A stretch of 64,000 bases of DNA, from NCBI RefSeq assembly GCF_012272695.1, contig NZ_CP050902.1, positions 806,001-870,000 of the forward strand. Direction: 5' to 3'. The notes below the pieces were generated by a model, which saw only the letters and a program-made list of their open reading frames with translations, ran no database searches and was not told the origin of the DNA. Below, piece after piece: positions 1 to 7,288 of this stretch (positions within the stretch are counted from its first letter, which is position 1; every line of letters begins with the position of its first letter). Origin of the DNA: Nocardioides sp. JQ2195 (GTDB taxonomy: Bacteria; Actinomycetota; Actinomycetes; Propionibacteriales; Nocardioidaceae). Made by a program: the position numbers and the translations under genes.

Positions 1-447
1 ACCCGGTCCAACCAGCGGGTCCTGCTGGCTCGGCGCAGTGGGTTGCACGTGGCGCGCATCGACCACCTCCTCGGCCGGTACGGCGGGTTGGTCGACGACC
101 TGCTGGCCCTGGTCGCGGAGCGTCCCGAGCTGGCTCAACCGCTCGAGGGCGCCGAGGACTACCTGGCTGCCGAGGTGGTGCACGCGGTGACCCACGAGGG
201 CGCGCAGCACCTCGACGACGTCCTGACCCGGCGTACGCGCATCTCGATCGAGATGTTCGACCGCGGAGTGGCTGCGGCCCCGCAGGTGGCCGACCTGATG
301 GGGGCCGAGCTGGGGTGGGACGACGGCCGGCGCCACGAGGAGGTCGACCACTACCTGCGCCGGGTCGAGGCCGAGCGGCAGAGCCAGGCCAAGCTCACCG
401 ACCAGGAGGCCGACGAGGCGCGGGTCAAGGTCGCCGACATCGTCTGA
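1..447 (+). CDS. glpD: Glycerol-3-phosphate dehydrogenase, C-terminal part (5' end outside window)
   Basis: The frame is open from the first base of the window, so the gene begins upstream; an in-frame TTG at 43 is not a real start. The 148 visible residues contain HLLGRYG followed by an EVVHAVTHEGAQHLDDVL segment, typical of the helical C-terminal domain (DAO_C) of aerobic FAD-dependent glycerol-3-phosphate dehydrogenase. This enzyme oxidises glycerol 3-phosphate to dihydroxyacetone phosphate at the membrane and passes electrons to the quinone pool. The FAD-binding catalytic part is not visible, so the call rests on the C-terminal domain only. The gene converges on the SDR gene that follows; the 45-nt junction holds no clear hairpin. 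Confidence 0.82.
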   Translation, partial: TRSNQRVLLARRSGLHVARIDHLLGRYGGLVDDLLALVAERPELAQPLEGAEDYLAAEVVHAVTHEGAQHLDDVLTRRTRISIEMFDRGVAAAPQVADLMGAELGWDDGRRHEEVDHYLRRVEAERQSQAKLTDQEADEARVKVADIV

Positions 448-492
448 GCCCAGCGACTGGACCCGCTCGGCACCCGATCGAGCCGGGGCGGC

Positions 493-1401
493 TCAGGACG
501 TGGTGCCGCGGGCCGCAGCCGAGTCCGGGAACCTGCGGTCGGACGCGGCGAACAGGAGGTCCGAGAGCCTCGGAGCGACCAGGTTGACGATCTCGGCCAC
601 GGCACCCGGGAGCGTGTTCACGGTGAGCGGTCGGTCCTCCAACGCGTGGACCACCCTGCGGGCGGCCCGCTCGGGCGTCAGCGCCGGAAGCTTCGCGTAG
701 GCGTCCGTGGGCGCCACCATCGCGGTGCGCACCAACGAGAAGCGCATGTTGGTGAACGTCACGTCGTCGTCCCACGTCTCCCGCCCGGCGATGCGGGAGA
801 AGATGTCGAGCGCGGTCTTCGACGCGATGTAGGCGGCGTACTTCGGTGCCTTCACCTGGGTGCCCCAGGTGCCGACGTTCACCACGTGGCCGAAGCCCTG
901 GGCCCGCATCGCCGGCAGCAGTCCCAGGACCAGGCGCACCGGCGCGAAGTAGTTGAGGGCCATCGTCCGCTCGAAGTCGTGCAGGCGGTCGTAGGAGAGC
1001 TCCAGCGACCGCCGTATCGAGCGGCCGGCGTTGTTGACCAGGTAGTGCACCGGGCCCTGCTCGGCCAGCACCCGCTCCACCAGGTCGCCCACGGCGTCGA
1101 GGTCGCTCAGGTCGACGGCGTACGCCGATGCGGTGCCACCGTCGGCGCGGACCCGCGCCGCGACGCGCTCCAGCTCCTCGCCCCGTCGGGCCACCAGCAC
1201 GACGTGGGCGCCGCGCCGCGCGACGGCGTACGCCGTGGCCTCACCGATGCCGGAGGAGGCCCCGGTGACGAGGACGGTGCGACCGGCCAAGGGGCTCCTC
1301 GCCCGGGAGGAGCGTGGGGCCAGCCGGCGGGCGACGGGCCTGACCACGCGGCGCTGGAGGCGGGCGACGGGAGTGAGGAGAAGGGCGGTCACCCCCGTCA
1401 C
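493..1401 (-). CDS. Short-chain dehydrogenase/reductase, 302 aa
   Basis: Classical-type SDR with the Rossmann motif TGASSGIG at residues 46-53, NNAG at 123-126 and the YxxxK pair at Tyr191/Lys195. It resembles the reductase domains associated with lipid and acyl-CoA metabolism in actinobacteria; the substrate is unknown. The first 40 residues are basic and hydrophobic and may bind the membrane. The catalytic serine expected 13 residues before the tyrosine is replaced by Thr178 (context VNVGTWG). Threonine keeps a hydroxyl, so activity may remain. The gene is divergent from the aldehyde dehydrogenase at 1567 and shares its control region, which holds a TTTACA-N13-TGTAAA inverted repeat. Confidence 0.85.
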   Translation of the reverse strand: MTGVTALLLTPVARLQRRVVRPVARRLAPRSSRARSPLAGRTVLVTGASSGIGEATAYAVARRGAHVVLVARRGEELERVAARVRADGGTASAYAVDLSDLDAVGDLVERVLAEQGPVHYLVNNAGRSIRRSLELSYDRLHDFERTMALNYFAPVRLVLGLLPAMRAQGFGHVVNVGTWGTQVKAPKYAAYIASKTALDIFSRIAGRETWDDDVTFTNMRFSLVRTAMVAPTDAYAKLPALTPERAARRVVHALEDRPLTVNTLPGAVAEIVNLVAPRLSDLLFAASDRRFPDSAAARGTTS

Positions 1402-1481
1402 GCTACGGGTTCGCGACTGGCCTGCGTCGCGGCGACGTCGACCGGCAGTGCTCGGGCCGCCGAAAATCTCGGAATCCGGAC

Positions 1482-1508
1482 GTTTACAAAGACGCGCAAC
1501 GTGTAAAA
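1482..1508. promoter_or_regulatory. Inverted repeat, probable repressor operator
   Basis: GTTTACA at 1482-1488 and TGTAAAA at 1502-1508 form an inverted repeat with a 13-nt spacer. It is AT-rich against a GC-rich background and lies in the 165-bp divergent region between the SDR and the aldehyde dehydrogenase/oxidase pair. Size and placement suit a TetR-like dimer site acting on both promoters; no regulator gene is adjacent. Confidence 0.5.
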
Positions 1509-1553
1509 CATCTCATTGGTTACCGAAGGGTAGTGGGCGAGACCGCTGTCACA

Positions 1554-1559
1554 TACGCT
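1554..1559 (+). promoter_or_regulatory. -10 element of a probable leaderless transcript
   Basis: TACGCT fits the actinobacterial TANNNT -10 box and ends 7 nt before the ATG at 1567. No Shine-Dalgarno sequence is present, so transcription probably starts at or next to the start codon. Confidence 0.45.
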
Positions 1560-1566
1560 CGGTCCC

Positions 1567-3183
1567 ATGAGTGCCCAGACTCCGCAGCCCGAGCCCCTCG
1601 TCGGCGGGCCCAACGACCCCGAGCACGACCCGAGCGCCTCCTACGCGCTCGAGCCGCACCACGCCGCAGCGCTGACCCGACGGATCGTCTCCACCTCGGA
1701 CGAGTCGGTCCTCTCGGTCTCGCCGGTCAACGGCCAGCCGCTGGCGCACGTGCCGCAGTCCAGCGAGGACGACGTGGTCGAGGCGTTCGCACGCGCGCGC
1801 AGGGCGCAGGCGGCTTGGGCGCGCACGTCGCTCGACCACCGCGCCGAGGTGCTGCTGCGCCTGCACGACCTCGTGCTCGACCGGGAGGAAGAGATCATCG
1901 ACCTGGCCGTGTGGGAGTCGGGCAAGGCGCGCAAGGACGCCTATCTCGAGGTCTACCACGTGGCGTTGACGGCGCGTTACTACGCGCGCACGATCCACGC
2001 CCACCTCGACACCCAGCGCCGTCCGGGCGTGGTCCCCGGTGTGACGCGCATCGACGTGAACTGGGTGCCGAAGGGTGTCGTCGGCATCATCTCGCCGTGG
2101 AACTACCCCTTCACGATGGCGCTGTGCGACGGCCTGCCGGCTCTCGCTGCGGGAAACGCGGTGGTCACCAAGCCCGACAGCCAGACCATGCTGACCGCCC
2201 TGCTCGGCGCCCAGCTGCTCGAGGAGGCCGGCTTCCCGAAGGACCTGTGGACGGTGGTCGCCGGTCCCGGCTCCCGGGTCGGCACCTCGCTGATCGACAA
2301 GTCCGACTACGTGTGCTTCACCGGCTCGACCACCACCGGCAAGAAGGTCGCCGCCGGCTGTGCCGAGCGGCTGATCGGCTGCTCGCTCGAGCTGGGCGGC
2401 AAGAACCCCATCCTGATCCTGCGTGACGCCGCGATCGAGAGGGCCGCCGAGGGTGCCGTGCGGGCGACGTTCTCCAACGCCGGCCAGCTCTGCGTGTCCA
2501 CCGAGCGGCTCCTGGTCGCCGATCAGGTCTACGACAGGTTCGTGGAGCGCTTCGTGGCCCGCACCGAGGCGATGGTGCTCGGCCCCGGCCACGAGTGGTC
2601 CACCGACATGGGATCGCTGATCTCCCGGGACCAGCTCGACACCGTCACCGCGCACGTCGATGACGCGGTGGCCAAGGGCGCCACGGTGCTGGCGGGCGGC
2701 AGGGCTCGCCCCGACCTCGGTCCCTACTTCTACGAGCCGACCATCCTCGAGGGCGTGACGCCCGACATGACCTGCTTCGGCAACGAGACCTTCGGACCGG
2801 TCATCTCGATCTATCGCTTCCACGACGAGAACGAGGCGATCGCGAAGGCCAACGAGGGAACCTACGGCCTGAATGCGGCGATCTTCAGCCAGGACGGCAG
2901 GCGCGCCCGCGCGATCGCACGCGAGATCCGGTGCGGCACGGTCAACATCAACGAGGCGTACGGCGCCACCTTCGCCAGCGTGGCTGCCCCGATGGGTGGC
3001 ATGCGCGAGTCGGGGATGGGCCGCCGCCAGGGTGCCGAGGGCATCCACCGCTACACCGAGCCGCAATCGGTCGGCACCCAACGGGTCTGGGGCTTCCGGC
3101 CGCCGAAGGGCATCTCCAACGAACGGTTTGCCAAGACACTCACCGCCAGTGCACGAGTGATGAAGAAGTTGGGACGAGCATGA
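1567..3183 (+). CDS. gabD2: Succinate-semialdehyde dehydrogenase (NADP+), GabD2 type
   Basis: 538-residue aldehyde dehydrogenase that oxidises succinic semialdehyde to succinate, feeding the TCA cycle from GABA or the oxoglutarate bypass. Visible features are the substrate/cofactor motif SPWNYPF around residue 179, FTGSTTTGKK at 251-260 for NAD(P) binding, the general base Glu275 in LELGGKNP and nucleophile Cys309 in FSNAGQLCV. Length and overall sequence match the mycobacterial GabD2 subgroup. An N-terminal extension of about 45 residues precedes the conserved fold. The ATG at 1567 is supported by a -10 box at leaderless distance. The stop overlaps the next gene by 4 nt (ATGA), so the oxidase is probably translationally coupled. 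Exact substrate within the family is inferred. Confidence 0.85.
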   Translation: MSAQTPQPEPLVGGPNDPEHDPSASYALEPHHAAALTRRIVSTSDESVLSVSPVNGQPLAHVPQSSEDDVVEAFARARRAQAAWARTSLDHRAEVLLRLHDLVLDREEEIIDLAVWESGKARKDAYLEVYHVALTARYYARTIHAHLDTQRRPGVVPGVTRIDVNWVPKGVVGIISPWNYPFTMALCDGLPALAAGNAVVTKPDSQTMLTALLGAQLLEEAGFPKDLWTVVAGPGSRVGTSLIDKSDYVCFTGSTTTGKKVAAGCAERLIGCSLELGGKNPILILRDAAIERAAEGAVRATFSNAGQLCVSTERLLVADQVYDRFVERFVARTEAMVLGPGHEWSTDMGSLISRDQLDTVTAHVDDAVAKGATVLAGGRARPDLGPYFYEPTILEGVTPDMTCFGNETFGPVISIYRFHDENEAIAKANEGTYGLNAAIFSQDGRRARAIAREIRCGTVNINEAYGATFASVAAPMGGMRESGMGRRQGAEGIHRYTEPQSVGTQRVWGFRPPKGISNERFAKTLTASARVMKKLGRA

Positions 3184-4901
3184 GCAAGAACAACGCCGGG
3201 CACTACGACGTGCTCATCATCGGCTCCGGCTTCGGCGGCTCGGTCTCCGCACTGCGGCTGACCGAGAAGGGCTACAAGGTCGCCGTCCTGGAGGCCGGCG
3301 CCCGATTCGAGGACGACGACCTGCCGAAGACGTCCTTCGACGTGAAGAACTACATCTACGCGCCCGCCGCGGGGATGTACGGCATCCAGCGCATCGACAT
3401 GGTCAAGGACTGCCTGATCGTGGCCGGCGCCGGTGTCGGCGGCGGATCGCTGGTCTACGCCAACACGCTCTACGAGCCGCTCGACGCGTTCTACCGGGAC
3501 AAGTCGTGGGCCCACATCACGGACTGGAAGGCCGAGCTGGCGCCGTACTACGACCAGGCCAAGCGCATGCTCGGCGTGGTCGAGAACCCGCTCACCACCG
3601 CGTCCGACCGCGTGATGAAGGAGGTCGCCGACGAGATGGGCGTGGGCGACACCTACCACCCCACGCCCGTCGGCGTGTTCTTCGGCGGCCCTGGTCAGAC
3701 CAGCGACCAGACCGTCGAGGACCCCTACTTCGGTGGCGCCGGCCCCGACCGGAACCCGTGCCGGAACTGCGGCGAGTGCATGACGGGCTGCCGCCACAAC
3801 GCCAAGAACACCTTGGTCAAGAACTACCTCTACCTCGCGGAGCAGAACGGGGCCGAGGTGCACCCCTTGACCACCGTCACCAAGGTGGTGCCCAGGGCCG
3901 AGGGTGGCTACGAGATCACCGCCCGGTGGACCAAGGCAAAGCTGTCGCGCAACACCGCCACCAAGACCTTCACCGCCGACCAGGTGATCTTCTCCGCCGC
4001 GGCACTCGGCACCCAGAAGCTGCTGCACAAGCTGAAGGGTGAGGGGCACCTGCCGAGGATCTCCGACCGGCTCGGCGTGCTCACCCGCACCAACTCCGAG
4101 GCCATCCTCGGTGCCCTCGCGCCCAAGACGTCCGGCGAGGACTACACCCACGGCGTGGCCATCACCTCGTCCTGGCACCCCGACGCCGACACCCACATCG
4201 AGCCGGTCCGCTACGGCAAGGGCAGCAACTTCATGGCCCTGATGCAGACCGTGCTGGCCGATGACACCGGCACCGAGCCCCGCTGGCGCACCTGGCTCAA
4301 GGAGCTGTGGAGCCAGCGCAAGAACGCGCTGGACCTCTACGACATGAAGCACTGGTCGGAGCGCACCGTCATCGCACTGGTCATGCAGAGCCTCGACAAC
4401 TCGATCACCACGGTCGGCAAGAAGACTCCCTTCGGCTGGGTGATGAGCTCGAAGCAGGGCCACGGGGAGCCCAACCCGACCTACATCCCCGTCGCCTACG
4501 AGGCCGTGCGCAAGATGGCCGAGCGCATGGGCGGCATTCCCGGGGGCAACATCGGCGAACCCTTCAACATGCCGCTGACCGCCCACTTCATCGGTGGCTG
4601 CACCATCGGCGACTCGCCGGAGACCGGTGTGGTCGACCCCTACCAGCGGATGCACAACTACCCGGGCCTGCACGTCGTCGACGGCTCGACGATCTCGGCC
4701 AACCTGGGGGTCAACCCCTCGCTGACGATCACCGCCCAGGCCGAGCGGGCGATGTCCTTCTGGCCGAACAAGGGTGAGGCTGACCCGCGACCGACCGCAG
4801 GCGAGGCCTATCAGCGGTTGGCCCCGGTTCCTCCGGTTGCCCCGGTGGTTCCCGAGTCCGCCTCGGCTGCACTCCGCCTCCCCATTGTCGGCGTGTCCTG
4901 A
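3180..4901 (+). CDS. choD: GMC-family oxidoreductase, ChoD (cholesterol oxidase-like)
   Basis: 573-residue FAD-dependent GMC oxidoreductase. The dinucleotide-binding motif GSGFGGS is at residues 15-21 and GAGVGGGS at 83-90. The C-terminal half carries the GMC signature ending in NLGVNPSLTITAQAERA. It closely follows the ChoD group of mycobacteria, annotated as cholesterol oxidase though the natural substrate is not settled. Cys194, Cys197, Cys200 and Cys204 form a C-x2-C-x2-C-x3-C cluster of the ferredoxin [4Fe-4S] type; such a cluster is also present in ChoD homologues. The ATG at 3180 overlaps the stop of the dehydrogenase. A tail of about 40 residues rich in Pro, Val and Ala ends the protein. 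In mycobacteria choD also lies in the guaA/guaB region, which supports orthology. Confidence 0.82.
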   Translation: MSKNNAGHYDVLIIGSGFGGSVSALRLTEKGYKVAVLEAGARFEDDDLPKTSFDVKNYIYAPAAGMYGIQRIDMVKDCLIVAGAGVGGGSLVYANTLYEPLDAFYRDKSWAHITDWKAELAPYYDQAKRMLGVVENPLTTASDRVMKEVADEMGVGDTYHPTPVGVFFGGPGQTSDQTVEDPYFGGAGPDRNPCRNCGECMTGCRHNAKNTLVKNYLYLAEQNGAEVHPLTTVTKVVPRAEGGYEITARWTKAKLSRNTATKTFTADQVIFSAAALGTQKLLHKLKGEGHLPRISDRLGVLTRTNSEAILGALAPKTSGEDYTHGVAITSSWHPDADTHIEPVRYGKGSNFMALMQTVLADDTGTEPRWRTWLKELWSQRKNALDLYDMKHWSERTVIALVMQSLDNSITTVGKKTPFGWVMSSKQGHGEPNPTYIPVAYEAVRKMAERMGGIPGGNIGEPFNMPLTAHFIGGCTIGDSPETGVVDPYQRMHNYPGLHVVDGSTISANLGVNPSLTITAQAERAMSFWPNKGEADPRPTAGEAYQRLAPVPPVAPVVPESASAALRLPIVGVS

Positions 4902-4930
4902 GGCATTCGAAAAGAATTCAAGAATGTGGT

Positions 4931-4957
4931 GGCTCGGGGCGTAACCCGCCCCGAGCC
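4931..4957 (+). terminator. Hairpin terminator after choD
   Basis: A perfect 11-bp GC-rich stem (4931-4941 with 4947-4957) closes a 5-nt loop 29 nt after the choD stop. No strong T run follows, as is common for actinobacterial terminators. Confidence 0.65.
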
Positions 4958-5001
4958 GTCTCGTTGAGGTGAGTGGGTCCGACAGTCATGCTCCCTCCCA
5001 C

Positions 5002-5085
5002 GTCGGGCCCCATGTCCAAGCTCTGTCCTGCAGATGCATGGACGATCAGGGCCCGACCACCCTCCCTCCCCGGTCGGGCCCTGAT
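5002..5085 (+). promoter_or_regulatory. Competing hairpins upstream of guaA (terminator or attenuator-like)
   Basis: A 14-bp perfect stem pairs 5045-5058 with 5072-5085 around a 13-nt pyrimidine loop. The left arm can instead pair with an upstream copy of the right arm: GTCGGGCCC at 5002-5010 with GGGCCCGAC at 5049-5057, extended by GTCC 5014-5017 with GGAC 5040-5043. The two folds exclude each other, the usual geometry of an attenuator. However, a good -10 box at 5177 would start guaA transcripts downstream, in which case this is simply a second terminator for choD. Bases 4902-5218 contain no gene. Confidence 0.5.
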
Positions 5086-5176
5086 GCGTTTCCGGGGGCC
5101 TCCCGCGGATCGAACCGCAGGACCGGTTCGCGGTCCGGCCGCGCCCCTCGACGTACGCCGTGGGGCCGGGCGGCAC

Positions 5177-5210
5177 TAGACTTCCGGTTTGTCGGACATC
5201 CACCGGAAAG
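5177..5210 (+). promoter_or_regulatory. guaA -10 box and ribosome binding site
   Basis: TAGACT at 5177-5182 predicts transcription from about 5189. GGAAAGG at 5204-5210 lies 8 nt before the GTG at 5219 and decides that start over the in-frame TTG at 5189, which would sit at the very 5' end of the mRNA. Confidence 0.55.
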
Positions 5211-5218
5211 GCCCCTCC

Positions 5219-6799
5219 GTGACCCACCCCGTGACCGAGCACGACCTGGTCCTCGTCGTCGACTTCGGGGCGCAATATGCCCAGCTCATCGCTCGCCGGG
5301 TCCGTGAGGCCAGGGTCTACTCCGAGCTGGTGCCGCACACCATGCCCGTCGAGGAGATGCTGGCGCGCAACCCCAAGGCGATCATCCTCTCCGGCGGCCC
5401 CTCCTCGGTCTACGCCGACGGCGCACCGGGCATCTCCGACGAGGTGTTCACCGCCGGGGTCCCGGTCTTCGGGATGTGCTACGGGTTCCAGCTGATGGCC
5501 AAGGGCCTCGGGGGCGAGGTCTCCCACACGGGCGCTCGTGAATACGGCCGTACGCCGGTCACGGTGGGCGCCGCCGGCACCCTCCTTTCCGACATCCCCG
5601 CTGCGCACAAGGTCTGGATGTCGCACGGTGACTCGGTGACCGCCGCGCCGCCCGGGTTCGACGTGCTCGCCTCGACCGAGGTCACCCCGGTGGCCGCCTT
5701 CGAGAACCTCGAGAAGAAGCTGGCCGGCGTGCAGTGGCACCCCGAGGTCATGCACTCCGAGCACGGCCAGGCCACCCTCGAGCACTTCCTGCACGACATC
5801 GCGGGCTGCCGCCAGACCTGGACGATGGTCAACATCGTCGAGGAGCAGATCGCACGCATCGAGGAGCAGATCGGTCCCGACGGGCGGGCCATCTGTGGTC
5901 TCTCCGGCGGCGTCGACTCCGCTGTCGCCGCGGCCGTCGTGCAACGCGCCATCGGCGACCGGCTCGACTGCGTCTTCGTCGATCACGGACTGTTGCGCAA
6001 GGGTGAGGCCGAGCAGGTCGAGCGCGACTTCGTCGCCGCGACCGGGGTCAAGCTGCACGTCGTCGACGCCCAGCAGCGCTTCCTGGACGCCCTCGAGGGC
6101 GTCAGCGACCCGGAGGAGAAGCGCAAGATCATCGGGCGCGAGTTCATCCGGGTCTTCGAGGCCGCCGAGGCCGAGGTCCTCGGGGAGGCGGCGGCCGACG
6201 GCGCCAAGGTGGCCTTCCTCGTGCAGGGCACGCTCTATCCCGACGTGGTCGAGTCCGGCGGGGGCGCCGGTACCTCCAACATCAAGTCCCACCACAACGT
6301 CGGCGGCCTGCCCGAGGACCTCGAGTTCGAGCTGGTCGAGCCGTTGCGCACGCTCTTCAAGGACGAGGTCCGGCTGGTCGGGGAGCAGCTCGGCCTGCCC
6401 TCCGAGATCGTGTGGCGCCAGCCCTTCCCGGGCCCCGGCCTCGGCATCCGGATCATCGGTGCGGTCAACCAGGAGCGTCTCGACATCCTGCGCGAGGCCG
6501 ACGCGATCGCCCGCGAGGAGCTCACCCGCGCCGGCCTCGACCGTGACGTGTGGCAGATGCCGGTGGTGCTGCTCGCCGACGTACGCTCCGTGGGCGTCCA
6601 GGGCGACGGCCGCACCTACGGCCACCCGATCGTGCTGCGTCCGGTCAGCTCCGAGGACGCGATGACCGCCGACTGGTCGCGGCTGCCCTACGAGGTGCTG
6701 GAGACGATCTCGACCCGCATCACCAACGAGGTGGCCGAGGTCAACCGGGTCACCCTCGACGTCACCTCGAAGCCCCCCGGCACCATCGAGTGGGAGTGA
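5219..6799 (+). CDS. guaA: GMP synthase (glutamine-hydrolysing)
   Basis: 526 residues, the normal length for GuaA, which converts XMP, ATP and glutamine to GMP in purine synthesis. The class I glutamine amidotransferase domain has nucleophile Cys87 in FGMCYGFQ with His174 and Glu176 in VQWHPEV. The ATP-pyrophosphatase domain starts with the P-loop SGGVDS at 229-234, and the C-terminal dimerisation domain ends with the conserved KPPGTIEWE. All catalytic positions look intact. Start GTG 5219 was chosen for its ribosome binding site. The gene is probably monocistronic with its own promoter and is followed by an inverted repeat array. Confidence 0.97.
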   Translation: MTHPVTEHDLVLVVDFGAQYAQLIARRVREARVYSELVPHTMPVEEMLARNPKAIILSGGPSSVYADGAPGISDEVFTAGVPVFGMCYGFQLMAKGLGGEVSHTGAREYGRTPVTVGAAGTLLSDIPAAHKVWMSHGDSVTAAPPGFDVLASTEVTPVAAFENLEKKLAGVQWHPEVMHSEHGQATLEHFLHDIAGCRQTWTMVNIVEEQIARIEEQIGPDGRAICGLSGGVDSAVAAAVVQRAIGDRLDCVFVDHGLLRKGEAEQVERDFVAATGVKLHVVDAQQRFLDALEGVSDPEEKRKIIGREFIRVFEAAEAEVLGEAAADGAKVAFLVQGTLYPDVVESGGGAGTSNIKSHHNVGGLPEDLEFELVEPLRTLFKDEVRLVGEQLGLPSEIVWRQPFPGPGLGIRIIGAVNQERLDILREADAIAREELTRAGLDRDVWQMPVVLLADVRSVGVQGDGRTYGHPIVLRPVSSEDAMTADWSRLPYEVLETISTRITNEVAEVNRVTLDVTSKPPGTIEWE

Positions 6800-6818
6800 C
6801 TCCACCCCACCCCTGATG

Positions 6819-6975
6819 CGCGAACGGGCAACTCTTGCTGTACGAACGGGCAGTTGTTGCTGCGCGAACGGACAGGTGTTGCTTCGTCGCGACAAGAGTT
6901 GCCTGTTCGAAGGGCAAGGATTGCCCGTTCGCGACGCAACGATTGACCGTTCGCGACGCAACGATTGACCGTTCG
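6819..6975. repeat. Inverted array of ~23-bp units after guaA
   Basis: Three forward units of the type CGAACGGGCAACTCTTGCT (6821, 6843 and 6864 regions) face four reverse units of the type GCAACGATTGACCGTTCG (ending at 6975), so the block is a large degenerate palindrome. It fills the junction between guaA and the minus-strand gene remnant that follows. Related units recur after purH at 48257. It has no coding content or transposase. Confidence 0.7.
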
Positions 6976-7074
6976 TCAGTCGAGGAGCTCGGTGCGGTCG
7001 GAGGCGAGCAGGACGGCCCCCACCAGGGATGCCCGCTCCCCGAGGACCCGGGCCTCGACAGAGGTCGCGGCGGG
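6976..7074 (-). pseudogene. Possible C-terminal remnant of a ROK-family sugar kinase or repressor
   Basis: Read on the minus strand, the last 29 codons before a TGA encode TSVEARVLGERASLVGAV followed by LLASDRTELLD. This resembles the C-terminus of ROK-family glucokinases or repressors (LG-x-A-x-x-GA-x-LA pattern). No upstream ROK domain is in frame; between 7075 and 7230 the frame is arginine- and proline-rich with no family signature, and a neighbouring frame looks equally plausible, as after a frameshift. I treat it as decayed coding sequence. Chance similarity cannot be excluded. Confidence 0.3.
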
Positions 7075-7227
7075 CCAGGGTCTCCAGCGGCCGGGGCTGA
7101 TCCTCGACCTGCGCCCGTCCGTCGCAGCCTCCCGACGGGCGGGGGCACGGCCGACCTCGAGGCAGCAGCCCCGGGCGGTCGCGCGTCCGGCGGTTGCGAA
7201 AGCGCTCCGTGGAACCCATCGGCTTTG

Positions 7228-7281
7228 TAGACTTCACGGGCGTTCGGGCCCCGATCCGGACCTTTCCGAACGGATCGGAGG
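7228..7281 (+). promoter_or_regulatory. Promoter and switch-like leader of the HTH/ECF-S gene
   Basis: TAGACT at 7228-7233 is identical to the guaA -10 box and predicts a start near 7240. The roughly 50-nt leader can form CGTTCGG 7241-7247 with CCGAACG 7266-7272, or CCGATCCG 7251-7258 with CGGATCGG 7271-7278. The two stems share 7271-7272 and exclude each other. The second runs into the ribosome binding site GGAGG (7277-7281) 7 nt before the GTG. The inverted repeat could equally be a DNA operator for the encoded HTH domain. Confidence 0.45.
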
Positions 7282-7288
7282 TGCATCC

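Noticed and set aside
2931-3179. Longer N-terminus for choD
   Set aside because: The extra residues overlap the dehydrogenase and are unconserved; the ATGA overlap at 3180 gives the family N-terminus.
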